A stretch of 34,922 bases of DNA from Sphaerochaetaceae bacterium (lineage in GTDB: Bacteria; Spirochaetota; Spirochaetia; Sphaerochaetales; Sphaerochaetaceae): NCBI GenBank assembly GCA_024698005.1, contig JAILRW010000150.1:1-34922 (forward strand), in the 5' to 3' direction. The notes under the pieces were generated by a model that made no database searches, was not told the DNA's origin, and saw only the letters and a program-made list of their open reading frames with translations. Both the position numbers and the translations under genes were made by a program. Shown in pieces: positions 16,300 to 24,340 of this stretch (the stretch's first letter is position 1; every line of letters starts with the position of its first letter).

Positions 16300-18117
16300 A
16301 TGGCAGTTGATACCACCAGAAAACGAAACTTCTGCATCATCGCTCATATCGATCACGGCAAGTCTACGCTTGCCGATCGTTTTATTGAGAAAGCCGCTCT
16401 TGTCCAGACAAGAGGCCCAATGGGGACTCAGCTGCTGGATAACATGGATATCGAAAAAGAGAGAGGTATTACTATCAAGAGCCAGGCAGTCACAATACCA
16501 TACAAGGCTGCTGATGGACTTGAGTATGAGCTCAATCTTGTAGATACTCCGGGCCACGTCGACTTTACATATGAAGTTTCCAGAGCCATTTCCTCCTGTG
16601 AAGGTGCTCTTCTTTTGATAGATGCAAGTCAGGGTGTAGAGGCTCAGACTCTGGCAAACCTGTATCTTGCAATGGAGCACAACCTTGAGATTATTCCTGT
16701 AATAAACAAGATTGACCTTCCAAGTGCTGATATCCCAGCTTGTCTCCATCAGATCGAGAATGATCTTGGTCTTGACCCAGATATGACCTGCATGGTCTCT
16801 GCAAAGACAGGTGAAGGTGTGGATACCCTCTACAATGCAATTGTCGAGTACATCCCAGCTCCATCTGGAAAAGCAGAAGCTCCTCTTTCAGCTCTTATCT
16901 TCGATAGCCACTACGATCCATATAGAGGTGTAGTAGTTCATTGTCGTGTTTTTGATGGTGAACTTAGAACTGGTGATGAGATCAAATTCATGCACTCCAA
17001 TGCAGTTTACAAGGTAGAGGACTGTGGTACTTTTGAGCTCAAGCTCAATTCTACTGGCATGCTCTCTGCAGGTGATGTAGGTTACTTCATCGCAGGTATC
17101 AAGACTATCAGTGATATCAGGGTTGGTGATACTGTCACCAGAACTGATAAGAGTGCAAAGGAACCACTTGCAGGATTCAAGGAAGTCAAGCCTGTAGTCT
17201 TTTCATCAATTTATCCAGTTGATAGTAATGATTATGAAGAACTTCAGGAGTCCATCGACCGCCTGAAGCTGAATGATGCCTCTCTCGTCTATGAGAAAGA
17301 TAACTCTGCCGCTCTTGGTTTTGGTTTCAGATGTGGATTCTTGGGCATGCTTCACCTTGAGGTTGTACAGGAGAGAATTGAGAGAGAGTTCGATCTCTCT
17401 ATCGTATTCACATCTCCTTCTGTACGTTACAAGGTTTACATGAAGAATGGTGAGAAGCTTGAAGTTGATAATCCTCTTGAGTATCCAGATCCAATGAGAG
17501 TCGAATATGCTGAAGAGCCTTATATTCAGGCAAATATCATTACACCAACCCAGTATGTAGGCCCAATTATCTCTCTCTGTCTTGAAAAGAGGGGTATCCA
17601 GACCAATATGAACTATCTGGACGAGAAGAGAGTAGAGCTCATCTATGAGATGCCACTTGCAGAAGTACTTTTCGACTTCTATGACAGACTAAAGAGTATA
17701 TCACGTGGCTATGCTTCCTTCGACTACGATGTAATCGGATACAAGAGGACCGATCTGGTCAGACTTGATATTCTCGTAAATGGTGATCCTGTAGATGCAC
17801 TTTCTCAGCTTGTATTCAAGGACAATGCTCAGAGTCGTGGCCGTCAGGTCTGTGAAAGACTCAAGGACGAGATCCCACGCCAGCAGTTCAAGATTGCAAT
17901 CCAGGGTGCTATCGGTGGGCAGATAATAAGTCGTGAAACTATCAGTGCATATAGAAAGGATGTAACTGCAAAGTGTTACGGTGGTGATATCTCAAGAAAG
18001 AGAAAACTGCTTGAGAAGCAGAAGGAAGGAAAGAAGAGGATGAAACTCGTCGGAAATGTCGAGATTCCACAGTCTGCTTTCCTTGCAGTTCTCAAGACAA
18101 ATGACAATAAAGAATGA
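16300..18117 (+). CDS. lepA: Elongation factor 4 (LepA), ribosome back-translocating GTPase
   Basis: A 605-residue translational GTPase, normal length for the family. G1 is in AHIDHGKST at residues 15-23, G3 in DTPGHVDF at 82-89 and G4 in NKID at 136-139. EF-G-like domains II, III and V follow, then the LepA-specific C-terminal domain (QSRGRQVCERLKDEIPRQQF and KCYGGDISRKRKLLEKQKEG). It acts on stalled or mistranslocated ribosomes and in subunit assembly. The ATG directly abuts the ftsH stop codon; there is no ribosome site beyond weak GAGCTC sequence, so coupling to ftsH is likely. A terminator follows. Confidence 0.97.
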   Translation: MAVDTTRKRNFCIIAHIDHGKSTLADRFIEKAALVQTRGPMGTQLLDNMDIEKERGITIKSQAVTIPYKAADGLEYELNLVDTPGHVDFTYEVSRAISSCEGALLLIDASQGVEAQTLANLYLAMEHNLEIIPVINKIDLPSADIPACLHQIENDLGLDPDMTCMVSAKTGEGVDTLYNAIVEYIPAPSGKAEAPLSALIFDSHYDPYRGVVVHCRVFDGELRTGDEIKFMHSNAVYKVEDCGTFELKLNSTGMLSAGDVGYFIAGIKTISDIRVGDTVTRTDKSAKEPLAGFKEVKPVVFSSIYPVDSNDYEELQESIDRLKLNDASLVYEKDNSAALGFGFRCGFLGMLHLEVVQERIEREFDLSIVFTSPSVRYKVYMKNGEKLEVDNPLEYPDPMRVEYAEEPYIQANIITPTQYVGPIISLCLEKRGIQTNMNYLDEKRVELIYEMPLAEVLFDFYDRLKSISRGYASFDYDVIGYKRTDLVRLDILVNGDPVDALSQLVFKDNAQSRGRQVCERLKDEIPRQQFKIAIQGAIGGQIISRETISAYRKDVTAKCYGGDISRKRKLLEKQKEGKKRMKLVGNVEIPQSAFLAVLKTNDNKE

Positions 18118-18120
18118 TTC

Positions 18121-18147
18121 AAAGGCTCAGATTTTCTGGGCCTTTTT
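18121..18147 (+). terminator. Rho-independent terminator after lepA
   Basis: AAAGGCTCAG (18121-18130) pairs with CTGGGCCTTT (18136-18145; one G-T pair) around a 5-base loop, followed by T residues. It closes the ftsH-lepA unit. Confidence 0.82.
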
Positions 18148-18159
18148 CATATCTAATCG

Positions 18160-18188
18160 TTTTAAATATTCTGCAAGCTGATTATAAT
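18160..18188 (+). promoter_or_regulatory. galM promoter giving a leaderless transcript
   Basis: A perfect TATAAT (18183-18188) lies six bases before the galM ATG, so the seventh base after it, the usual start point, is the A of ATG 18195. The -35 (TTTTAA, 18160-18165, spacer 17) is weak. No Shine-Dalgarno sequence is present. Confidence 0.5.
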
Positions 18189-18194
18189 TGAATC

Positions 18195-19172
18195 ATGTCA
18201 GTAGTAATAAAAGATTTCGGCTTCATGCCAGAGAGTGGTGAGAAAGTCGAGAAGTTGGTTATAACCAATAGTGATTACCAGGTAGCAATCCTGACTAAGG
18301 GTGCTATAATCAATGCATTTTCCTACAAGGGGAAAAACATTGTCACTTCAAGTGAAAAATTAGAGACATATCTAGGTCGCTGTGGCCACATGGGTGAGGT
18401 AGTTGGACCATTTGCAAATAGAATTGCAAATGGCTCTTTTGAGCTGGATGGAGAGCGCTATGAGCTCGAAATCAACAGTGGAGTCAACAACATCCATTCA
18501 GGTTCAGCTAATGTAGGTGCTAAGCTCTGGAAGGTTGTAGGCACAACAGATAATTCTGTAGAACTTGAAGTTGAAAAAAAGGATGGAGAGGGTGGATTTC
18601 CTGGAAATGTAAAGATAAGGGCAACCTACACTCTGTTAGATGGCAAACTGACCCTTCATTACAAAGTAACTACTGACAAGAAAACAGTTGTAAATGTTAC
18701 AAACCATGTGTATTTCAATCTTCATGGTGAAGCTGTAGATGCTCGTGATCACTTAGTCTATCTTGACTGTCCTTACTATCTTGAGATAAATGAAAACCAG
18801 ATTCCTTCCAAGGTAAAGGCAGTAAAAGGTACTGACTTCGACTTTACATCTCCTCATCTTCTTTCGGAAAGGAGAAATGGTGCATATGACCATTGCTTCA
18901 TCTTTGGTGACAAGAAGCAGGGATATGTGGTTTGTGATGGACTCAAGCTGTCTGTAGATACCGATTGTGAAGCAGTCCAGCTCTACACTGCAGGTTCCTA
19001 CAACGTTAAAGGGTGCACACAGGGTGACTTTGGTCCATATATGGCTCTTTGCCTTGAAACTAGTGGCTATATCGATAGCCCAAATCAGAAGGGTTTCCCA
19101 TCATCAGTTCTTTCTCCTGGAGAGATTTATGAAAGAACTACTACATATACACTTAGCGAGGTAGATAGATGA
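18195..19172 (+). CDS. galM: Aldose 1-epimerase (galactose mutarotase)
   Basis: A 325-residue enzyme that interconverts alpha and beta anomers of galactose and other aldoses in the cytoplasm. Family motifs appear in order: GEVVGPFANRIANGSFELDG, the histidine in NNIHSG, the catalytic histidine region NHVYFNLHGE, and the catalytic Glu in CLETSGYIDSPNQKGFPSS, then LSPGEIYERTTTY at the end. The start has no ribosome site; a perfect -10 hexamer six bases upstream suggests a leaderless message. It overlaps udk by four bases (ATGA). No other Leloir pathway gene is nearby, so its main sugar is not known. Confidence 0.92.
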   Translation: MSVVIKDFGFMPESGEKVEKLVITNSDYQVAILTKGAIINAFSYKGKNIVTSSEKLETYLGRCGHMGEVVGPFANRIANGSFELDGERYELEINSGVNNIHSGSANVGAKLWKVVGTTDNSVELEVEKKDGEGGFPGNVKIRATYTLLDGKLTLHYKVTTDKKTVVNVTNHVYFNLHGEAVDARDHLVYLDCPYYLEINENQIPSKVKAVKGTDFDFTSPHLLSERRNGAYDHCFIFGDKKQGYVVCDGLKLSVDTDCEAVQLYTAGSYNVKGCTQGDFGPYMALCLETSGYIDSPNQKGFPSSVLSPGEIYERTTTYTLSEVDR

Positions 19173-19783
19173 AAGTATCACTTATTGGAATCACAGGTGG
19201 TTCCGGATCAGGAAAGAGTACAGTTGTAAGAAAGATTACAGAAGCTCACAAGGATAGTATCTGTATCGCACAGGACAACTATTATAAGTCAGCAACATTT
19301 GTAAACAACGATAACATCACCTCCTATAACTTCGACCGTCCTGAGGCTCTCGATCTTGATTTGATGTATGAAAATCTTGTTGATCTCAAGAATGGTAAAG
19401 CTATCGATATGCCACTGTATGACTTTGTTCACCATGCAAGACGTGAAGAAACAATGCATGTTGAGCCAAAGAGTGTAATTATTGTAGATGGTCTCATGGT
19501 CCTTTACGATGAAAAAATCAGAAACTTACTTGATTTAAAACTCTACGTTGATACTCCAGCAGATATTCGTTTTGTCCGTCGTCTCCAGAGAGATATCAAG
19601 GAGAGAGGTAGAACAGTAGATTCTGTTATCGAGCAGTACATCAATGTTGTTCGCCCAGGTCATGAGAAGTATATCGAGCCTTGCAAGGCGTATGCTGACC
19701 TCATCATCCCTGAAGGTGGATACAACGAGAATGCTCTATTTGTTCTGGTCAATCATGTCCAGACTCTCGCCAAGAACCTCTAG
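19169..19783 (+). CDS. udk: Uridine kinase
   Basis: A 204-residue kinase of the uridine kinase/phosphoribulokinase family, which phosphorylates uridine or cytidine in pyrimidine salvage. The P-loop GGSGSGKST is at residues 10-18. The nucleoside-site segments DNYYKS, YNFDRPEALD and YDFVHHARREE follow, then VDGLMVLYDEKIR and RRLQRDIKERGRT (the lid). GAGGT lies six bases before the ATG, which overlaps the galM stop. Its last 35 bases overlap the end of yidD on the other strand. Confidence 0.93.
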   Translation: MKVSLIGITGGSGSGKSTVVRKITEAHKDSICIAQDNYYKSATFVNNDNITSYNFDRPEALDLDLMYENLVDLKNGKAIDMPLYDFVHHARREETMHVEPKSVIIVDGLMVLYDEKIRNLLDLKLYVDTPADIRFVRRLQRDIKERGRTVDSVIEQYINVVRPGHEKYIEPCKAYADLIIPEGGYNENALFVLVNHVQTLAKNL

Positions 19784-20063
19784 GTTTTCTGTAGATCTTG
19801 TAGCTGTCTCTGATACCCTTGACTGTAAACACTTCGGGTACTTCGTCCGGGCCTCCTAAAAAGCCTGGACGGCAGCGTAGAATTCTACTGGCTCCTAGGA
19901 TAGTTCCTTTAATTATTCCATGTCTCCTGACTGCTTGGATGAAATAGCTTGAGCAGGAGGGTGTGTATCGGCACTTCATCGGTCCCATCATAGGGGAAAA
20001 TACTCCCTTGTATATGAAGACGGGGATAAGATAGATGTTTCTAATTAGTGCCTTTATATCCAT
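19749..20063 (-). CDS. yidD: Membrane protein insertion efficiency factor YidD
   Basis: A 104-residue YidD protein, which sits at the inner membrane face and helps YidC insert proteins. The Cys-containing family pattern is complete: FSPMMGPMKCRYTPSCSSYF, AVRRHGIIKGTILGASRILRCRPGFLGGPDEVPEV. An amphipathic N-terminal helix precedes it. I start it at ATG 20063 (MDIKALIRN), which aligns with other YidD N-termini. A much longer open frame to 20315 runs antisense through yaaA and is rejected. There is no ribosome site; TATGCT lies six bases before the ATG. It stands alone, not beside rpmH-rnpA-yidC as in many bacteria. The C-terminus overlaps udk by 35 bases. Confidence 0.85.
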   Translation of the reverse strand: MDIKALIRNIYLIPVFIYKGVFSPMMGPMKCRYTPSCSSYFIQAVRRHGIIKGTILGASRILRCRPGFLGGPDEVPEVFTVKGIRDSYKIYRKPRGSWRESGHD

Positions 20064-20091
20064 GAGGGAAGCATAGCTTAAAAACAAAACA

Positions 20092-20823
20092 ATGAGAATT
20101 ATTATTTCACCAGCAAAGAAAATGAGAGTTGATAGCGACACATTTCCAGCGCGCTCGACACCTGCTTTTATCGATAGGGCACTTGATCTCCAAAGTAGAT
20201 TAAAGAGCCTTGATAGAGCTGAACTCAAGAAAATATGGGTGTGTAGCGACAAGCTGGTAGATAAGTCTATAGAATTTCTTTCCAATGATCTTGATAGGGC
20301 TCTGACTCCTGCCATAATTGCCTATGATGGTATCCAATATCAGTATATGGCTCCCTCTGTTTTTACAATGGATGAGCTTGATTATCTTTCCTCCAATCTC
20401 AGGATTCTCTCTGGTCTTTATGGTGTGCTCAGACCATTTGATAGTGTTGCTCCATATCGCTTGGAGATGCAGGCCAAGTTCCCTTCCAAGGGTGGTCTAT
20501 ATACATACTGGGGCGATGCCATTTACAAGAATGTAGTGGATGATAGTCATGTAATAATAAATCTTGCTTCTGAAGAGTATGCAAAAACAGTCAGGCAACA
20601 TCTCACAAAAGACGACCACTTCATAGATTTCTACTTTGCAGAAGTAGTGGATGGAAAGCTTGTAGAAAAGGGTGTGTATGCAAAAATCGCTCGTGGCGAG
20701 ATGGTGAGATATCTTGCATCTATCAAGGCTGAAAATCTAGAGAGCATTAAAGAATTTACATCCTCTGGCTATAGTTTCAGCGCTGAGTATTCTGATGAGA
20801 ACCGGTTTGTGTTCATCCGTTGA
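20092..20823 (+). CDS. yaaA: YaaA family peroxide-stress protein
   Basis: A 243-residue cytoplasmic protein of the YaaA (DUF328) family, which in E. coli binds DNA and lowers free iron during peroxide stress. The family signatures are clear: MRIIISPAKKM at the N-terminus, LRILSGLYGVLRPFD, APYRLEMQAKF, INLASEEYAK, and IARGEMVRYLA. It starts 28 bases from the divergent yidD start, so any promoters must overlap the opposing gene. No good ribosome site is seen before the ATG (A-rich sequence only). Confidence 0.93.
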   Translation: MRIIISPAKKMRVDSDTFPARSTPAFIDRALDLQSRLKSLDRAELKKIWVCSDKLVDKSIEFLSNDLDRALTPAIIAYDGIQYQYMAPSVFTMDELDYLSSNLRILSGLYGVLRPFDSVAPYRLEMQAKFPSKGGLYTYWGDAIYKNVVDDSHVIINLASEEYAKTVRQHLTKDDHFIDFYFAEVVDGKLVEKGVYAKIARGEMVRYLASIKAENLESIKEFTSSGYSFSAEYSDENRFVFIR

Positions 20824-20864
20824 ATTTTCTTTTATTTAATGGCTCTTTGTTCTAAACTTTGAAC

Positions 20865-21551
20865 ATGGATCTTTATTCGTATATCGATAGCAAGTATCTA
20901 GGAAAAGATAAGAATATAATCAGCATCACAGGAGGAGGTGGAAAAACCACCTTCCTCATTCGTTTTGCAAGCTATCTGAAGAAAAAAGGTAAAAGTGTAC
21001 TCATAACAACTACCACAAAACTTATCAGACCAGAACTTATAGATTACAAAGAAGATAAGGTATTCTACTTGCGTGATGATGTGTTGTCCTACAGGCCAGT
21101 AAATGAAGTAGTCTTTTATGCGAAGATTCTCAATGAGCGAAAATGCCAGGCTATAGATACGGCAGATGTATCCTCTCTTTCTGCTCTATACGATGTCATT
21201 CTGATCGAAGCAGATGGAGCAGCCAATCTTCCCTTGAAGCTTCACACAGAGAAAGATCCTGTGGTTGCGAAAGAAACAACTTTGACAGTTATGATAATGG
21301 GATTAGGTGGTTATAATAAAAGTATAAAGGATGTTTGCTTTGGTTCTTGTGAGGATGGCATTGCTGATAAAAACTTTATTCAGGCCTTGCTTGATAACAG
21401 AGAGGGTGTACTGAAAAGATGCACAGGAGATGGGCTTGTAATAGTTAACCAGTGTGATAGTTTTTCATACAAGGACTTGGAAGAATTGAAGTGCAAATAT
21501 GAAATATTGTTTGCAAGTGAAGTGGAGGATAAAATCTATGCGTCTATTTGA
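20865..21551 (+). CDS. yqeC: YqeC family protein, putative selenium-dependent molybdenum hydroxylase accessory factor
   Basis: A 228-residue P-loop protein. IISITGGGGKTTFLIRFASYLKKKGKSVLITTTTK contains the nucleotide-binding loop typical of YqeC, and VILIEADGAANLPLKLH gives the Walker-B-like acidic segment. The C-terminus VIVNQCD resembles other members. YqeC occurs with YqeB and XdhC-like proteins in genomes that make selenium-dependent molybdenum hydroxylases; its biochemical role is unproven. I prefer ATG 20865 to the in-frame TTG two codons upstream. No ribosome site is present; TAAACT lies six bases before the ATG. It overlaps the following XdhC-YqeB gene by 14 bases. Confidence 0.85.
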   Translation: MDLYSYIDSKYLGKDKNIISITGGGGKTTFLIRFASYLKKKGKSVLITTTTKLIRPELIDYKEDKVFYLRDDVLSYRPVNEVVFYAKILNERKCQAIDTADVSSLSALYDVILIEADGAANLPLKLHTEKDPVVAKETTLTVMIMGLGGYNKSIKDVCFGSCEDGIADKNFIQALLDNREGVLKRCTGDGLVIVNQCDSFSYKDLEELKCKYEILFASEVEDKIYASI

Positions 21552-23037
21552 AAAGGCAGCAGAACTTGAAAAAAGGAATCTTCCCTTTGCTATAATAACC
21601 ATAACAGACCACGAAGGAGTTGTTCCAAGAAAAAGTGGCAGGATGCTTGTCTGTCAGAATGGCGAGCATTTTGGAAGTGTTGGCGGTGGAGATGTAGAGC
21701 GAATGGCACTCAAGGAAGCTGAGAAAGCCCTTGAGCATGGAGAAAACAGGAATATTAAGGTCCAGACTGGATTGGGGGTTGTCAGTATGGTCATAGATGT
21801 TGCATCAGCAAAGAGAAGAGCTGTAATAGTCGGTTATGGGCATGTAGGTAGAGCGATATTCGATCTACTTTATTCATGTGGCTTTTCAATTGATATTGTA
21901 GAGGTAGGTGAAATCAAGGAGGAAAGGGCAGAGCATATCTATCTTGCCAAAACAGCTGTAGATGCTTTGAGACTTGCAACAATTGATCGCTTCACAGCAG
22001 TAATTGTAACAACACGCTATGACGAGAATCTGGCATCTTTACTTGAGTCATCCGAGGCTTTTTATATTGGCTTCCTCGCATCAAGAAGCAGAGCTGTAAG
22101 AGCTAAAAAGAACTTCTTTGTTCCAATGGGCTTTGATATCGGAGCTGAGAAACCAGAAGAGATTGCAATATCTGTAGTTTCTGAAGTCCTCATGGCCGAG
22201 AAGAAGAGAAGTGGTAGAAGCATCTCCAATGAAAGTAGGAATGCAATAATTGTCAGGGGAACTGGAGATCTTGCAACAGCTGTTATAATCAGGCTCCATA
22301 ACGCTGGCTACAATGTTTTGGGTGTAGATCTTGAAAAACCGACTCAGATAAGAAGAAATGTTTCATTTGCAGAAGCAATGTATGAAGGTAAAACAGAAGT
22401 CAGTGGAGTAGAGGCAAGAAGAATAACAGAACCTAAACAGCGTTTCACTCTTTGGGATGAAGGAATCGTTCCAATCTTGGCAGATGAAAAGCTAGATTGT
22501 CTTAATGAAGTTAAACCAGTTGTAATAGTTGATGCAATTATTGCTAAAAAGAATTTGGGAACCTACAAATCTATGGCTCCTTTGACGATCGCACTTGGAC
22601 CGGGATTCTGTGCAGGTAAAGATGTCGATGTTGTAATCGAGACAAGCCGTGGACATGAACTTGCATCAATCATAAGAGAAGGGGAAGCAAAACCAAATAC
22701 TGGTATACCTGGAATCATTGAAGGCCACGGAGAAGACAGGGTTGTCAGGGCTCATACAAGTGGAATCTGGAAAGGTGTAAAGACATTTGGTGATGAGGTA
22801 AAGAAAGGCGAGACAATAGCTTACATTGATGAGAGCCCTGTTGGGGCAACAATTGATGGAATCATCAGAGGTATGCTTCATGATGGATTAGAGGTAACTC
22901 CTGGTTTCAAAGTTGCTGATATAGATCCAAGAGGCCTTTCCGTTGCCTGGTGGAAGCCTTCTGACAAGGCAAGAGCCCTCGCAGGAGCTGTTCTTGAGGT
23001 CGTAGATAGCTTCTTCTTTATTGAGCACTTGAAGTAA
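21538..23037 (+). CDS. Fused XdhC-like / YqeB (EF2563 family) molybdenum hydroxylase maturation protein
   Basis: A 499-residue two-part protein. Residues about 1-75 are XdhC/CoxI-like (DHEGVVPRKSGRMLVCQNGEHF, then GSVGGGDVERMALKEA). About 90-215 are the XdhC Rossmann domain (RRAVIVGYGHVGRAIFDLL). From about 230 to the end it matches the YqeB/EF2563 family (NAIIVRGTGDLATAVIIRLHNAGY, ITEPKQRFTLWDEGIVPIL, IALGPGFCAGKDVDVVIETSRGHELA, GIPGIIEGHGEDRVVRA). XdhC proteins insert sulfurated molybdenum cofactor; YqeB is tied to selenium-dependent hydroxylases. I start at the ATG overlapping yqeC because GGAGG lies about nine bases upstream; an earlier in-frame ATG adds 13 residues without family similarity. 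No hydroxylase subunit or selenium gene is in the window. Confidence 0.87.
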   Translation: MRLFEKAAELEKRNLPFAIITITDHEGVVPRKSGRMLVCQNGEHFGSVGGGDVERMALKEAEKALEHGENRNIKVQTGLGVVSMVIDVASAKRRAVIVGYGHVGRAIFDLLYSCGFSIDIVEVGEIKEERAEHIYLAKTAVDALRLATIDRFTAVIVTTRYDENLASLLESSEAFYIGFLASRSRAVRAKKNFFVPMGFDIGAEKPEEIAISVVSEVLMAEKKRSGRSISNESRNAIIVRGTGDLATAVIIRLHNAGYNVLGVDLEKPTQIRRNVSFAEAMYEGKTEVSGVEARRITEPKQRFTLWDEGIVPILADEKLDCLNEVKPVVIVDAIIAKKNLGTYKSMAPLTIALGPGFCAGKDVDVVIETSRGHELASIIREGEAKPNTGIPGIIEGHGEDRVVRAHTSGIWKGVKTFGDEVKKGETIAYIDESPVGATIDGIIRGMLHDGLEVTPGFKVADIDPRGLSVAWWKPSDKARALAGAVLEVVDSFFFIEHLK

Positions 23038-23056
23038 AAAGTATAAGCTTTACTCT

Positions 23057-24340
23057 ATGCAAGGTATGAGCGTTTTGGAGTCCATCAAAAGTGTAAGACG
23101 TGGTGCTAAAGAGCTGGCACTTCTTTCAGATAGTCAGAGGGTCTCTCTTTTAGAGAGAGCAGCTACTGCTTTGCTCGAAAGAAGCAGTGAAATTTTAGCA
23201 GCAAATGAACTCGATCTAATTGAGAGCAAAGAGAAGGGAATCAAGGATGCAATCCTTCATAGGATAGCTCTTCCTCTTGATAAGCTGGAATCAACAGTCT
23301 CTGCAATGAGAGCTGTTGGAAGTCTTCCTTGTCCTATCGGAAAAGTGAAGGAAAGAAGGCTTCTCGATGAAGGCCTATTGCTTGAAAAGGTCACATATCC
23401 ACTTGGTGTAATTGGCATGATCTTTGAAGCTCGTCCAGATGCCATGATCCAGATAATCTCTCTTGCTATAAAGAGTGGCAATGGTATCGTTCTCAAGGGT
23501 GGCTCAGAGGCCAAGAATACAAATCAGGCAATTGCAAAGATTTTGACAGAAGAGCTTGATGGTGCCCATTGGATGCTTCTGCTTTCCACTCATTTTGATG
23601 TTGATATGATGCTCAAGGCAGAGAAGGATATTGACCTTCTAATTCCTCGTGGTTCGAATGCTTTCGTTCGTCATGTAATGGAGAACACACACATCCCTGT
23701 GATGGGGCATGCTGATGGTATCTGCTCTGTTTACATAGATAGCGAAGCAGATATTTCCAAGGCTGTTAAGGTAGCAACCGACGCCAAGGTCCAGTATCCA
23801 GCTGCCTGCAACGCTGCAGAAACAATTCTTGTTGCTAGAAGCATTGCCAAGGATTTCTTGCCCCTCTTCAAGGAAAGTCTTGATAACTATTCAGTAAAGA
23901 TTCATGGAGATGAAGAGACTAGAATGTATATCGACTGCATTCCTGCAACTGAAGAGGATTATCATACTGAATATCTTGCACTGGAGCTTGTCATAAAAGT
24001 TGTTGAGGGACTTGATGAAGCAATTGACCATATAGCTGCTTGCTCATCCCATCACACTGATGCAATTGTTACTGAAAACAAGGAAAAGATTGTTCGTTTC
24101 TTCAATGAAGTTGATTCAGCTGATGTATTTGCAAATGCTTCAACTCGTTTTGCAGATGGCTTCAGATTTGGACTTGGTGCAGAAGTTGGTATCTCTACAA
24201 GCAAACTTCATGCACGTGGTCCTGTAGGGCTTGAAGGATTGACAACAACAAAGTGGCAGCTTACAGGTTCTGGTGATATTGTTCAGACCTACTCCGGTAA
24301 GGATGCCAAGAAATTCCTCCACAAGGAGCTTGGTCTATGA
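23057..24340 (+). CDS. proA: Gamma-glutamyl phosphate reductase (glutamate-5-semialdehyde dehydrogenase)
   Basis: A 427-residue aldehyde-dehydrogenase-fold enzyme that reduces gamma-glutamyl phosphate to glutamate semialdehyde with NADPH, the second step of proline synthesis. YPLGVIGMIFEARPDAMIQI and IVLKGGSEAKNTN form the cofactor region, and VQYPAACNAAETILV contains the catalytic Cys. HTDAIVT and GLGAEVGISTSKLHARGPVGLEGLTT are typical of the C-terminal half. ATG 23057 is taken; a second ATG three codons on is possible. Neither has a ribosome site; TATAAG ends 9 bases before the ATG. The stop overlaps proB by four bases (ATGA). Confidence 0.96.
   Translation: MQGMSVLESIKSVRRGAKELALLSDSQRVSLLERAATALLERSSEILAANELDLIESKEKGIKDAILHRIALPLDKLESTVSAMRAVGSLPCPIGKVKERRLLDEGLLLEKVTYPLGVIGMIFEARPDAMIQIISLAIKSGNGIVLKGGSEAKNTNQAIAKILTEELDGAHWMLLLSTHFDVDMMLKAEKDIDLLIPRGSNAFVRHVMENTHIPVMGHADGICSVYIDSEADISKAVKVATDAKVQYPAACNAAETILVARSIAKDFLPLFKESLDNYSVKIHGDEETRMYIDCIPATEEDYHTEYLALELVIKVVEGLDEAIDHIAACSSHHTDAIVTENKEKIVRFFNEVDSADVFANASTRFADGFRFGLGAEVGISTSKLHARGPVGLEGLTTTKWQLTGSGDIVQTYSGKDAKKFLHKELGL

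Noticed and set aside
16171-16749. 192-codon open frame antisense to the ftsH-lepA junction
   Set aside because: It mirrors the conserved LepA G domain and the FtsH tail; no ribosome site or recognisable product.
20064-20315. Long N-terminal extension of YidD antisense to yaaA
   Set aside because: YidD proteins are about 70-110 residues and align from MDIKALIRN; the extra sequence is a mirror of well-supported yaaA codons.
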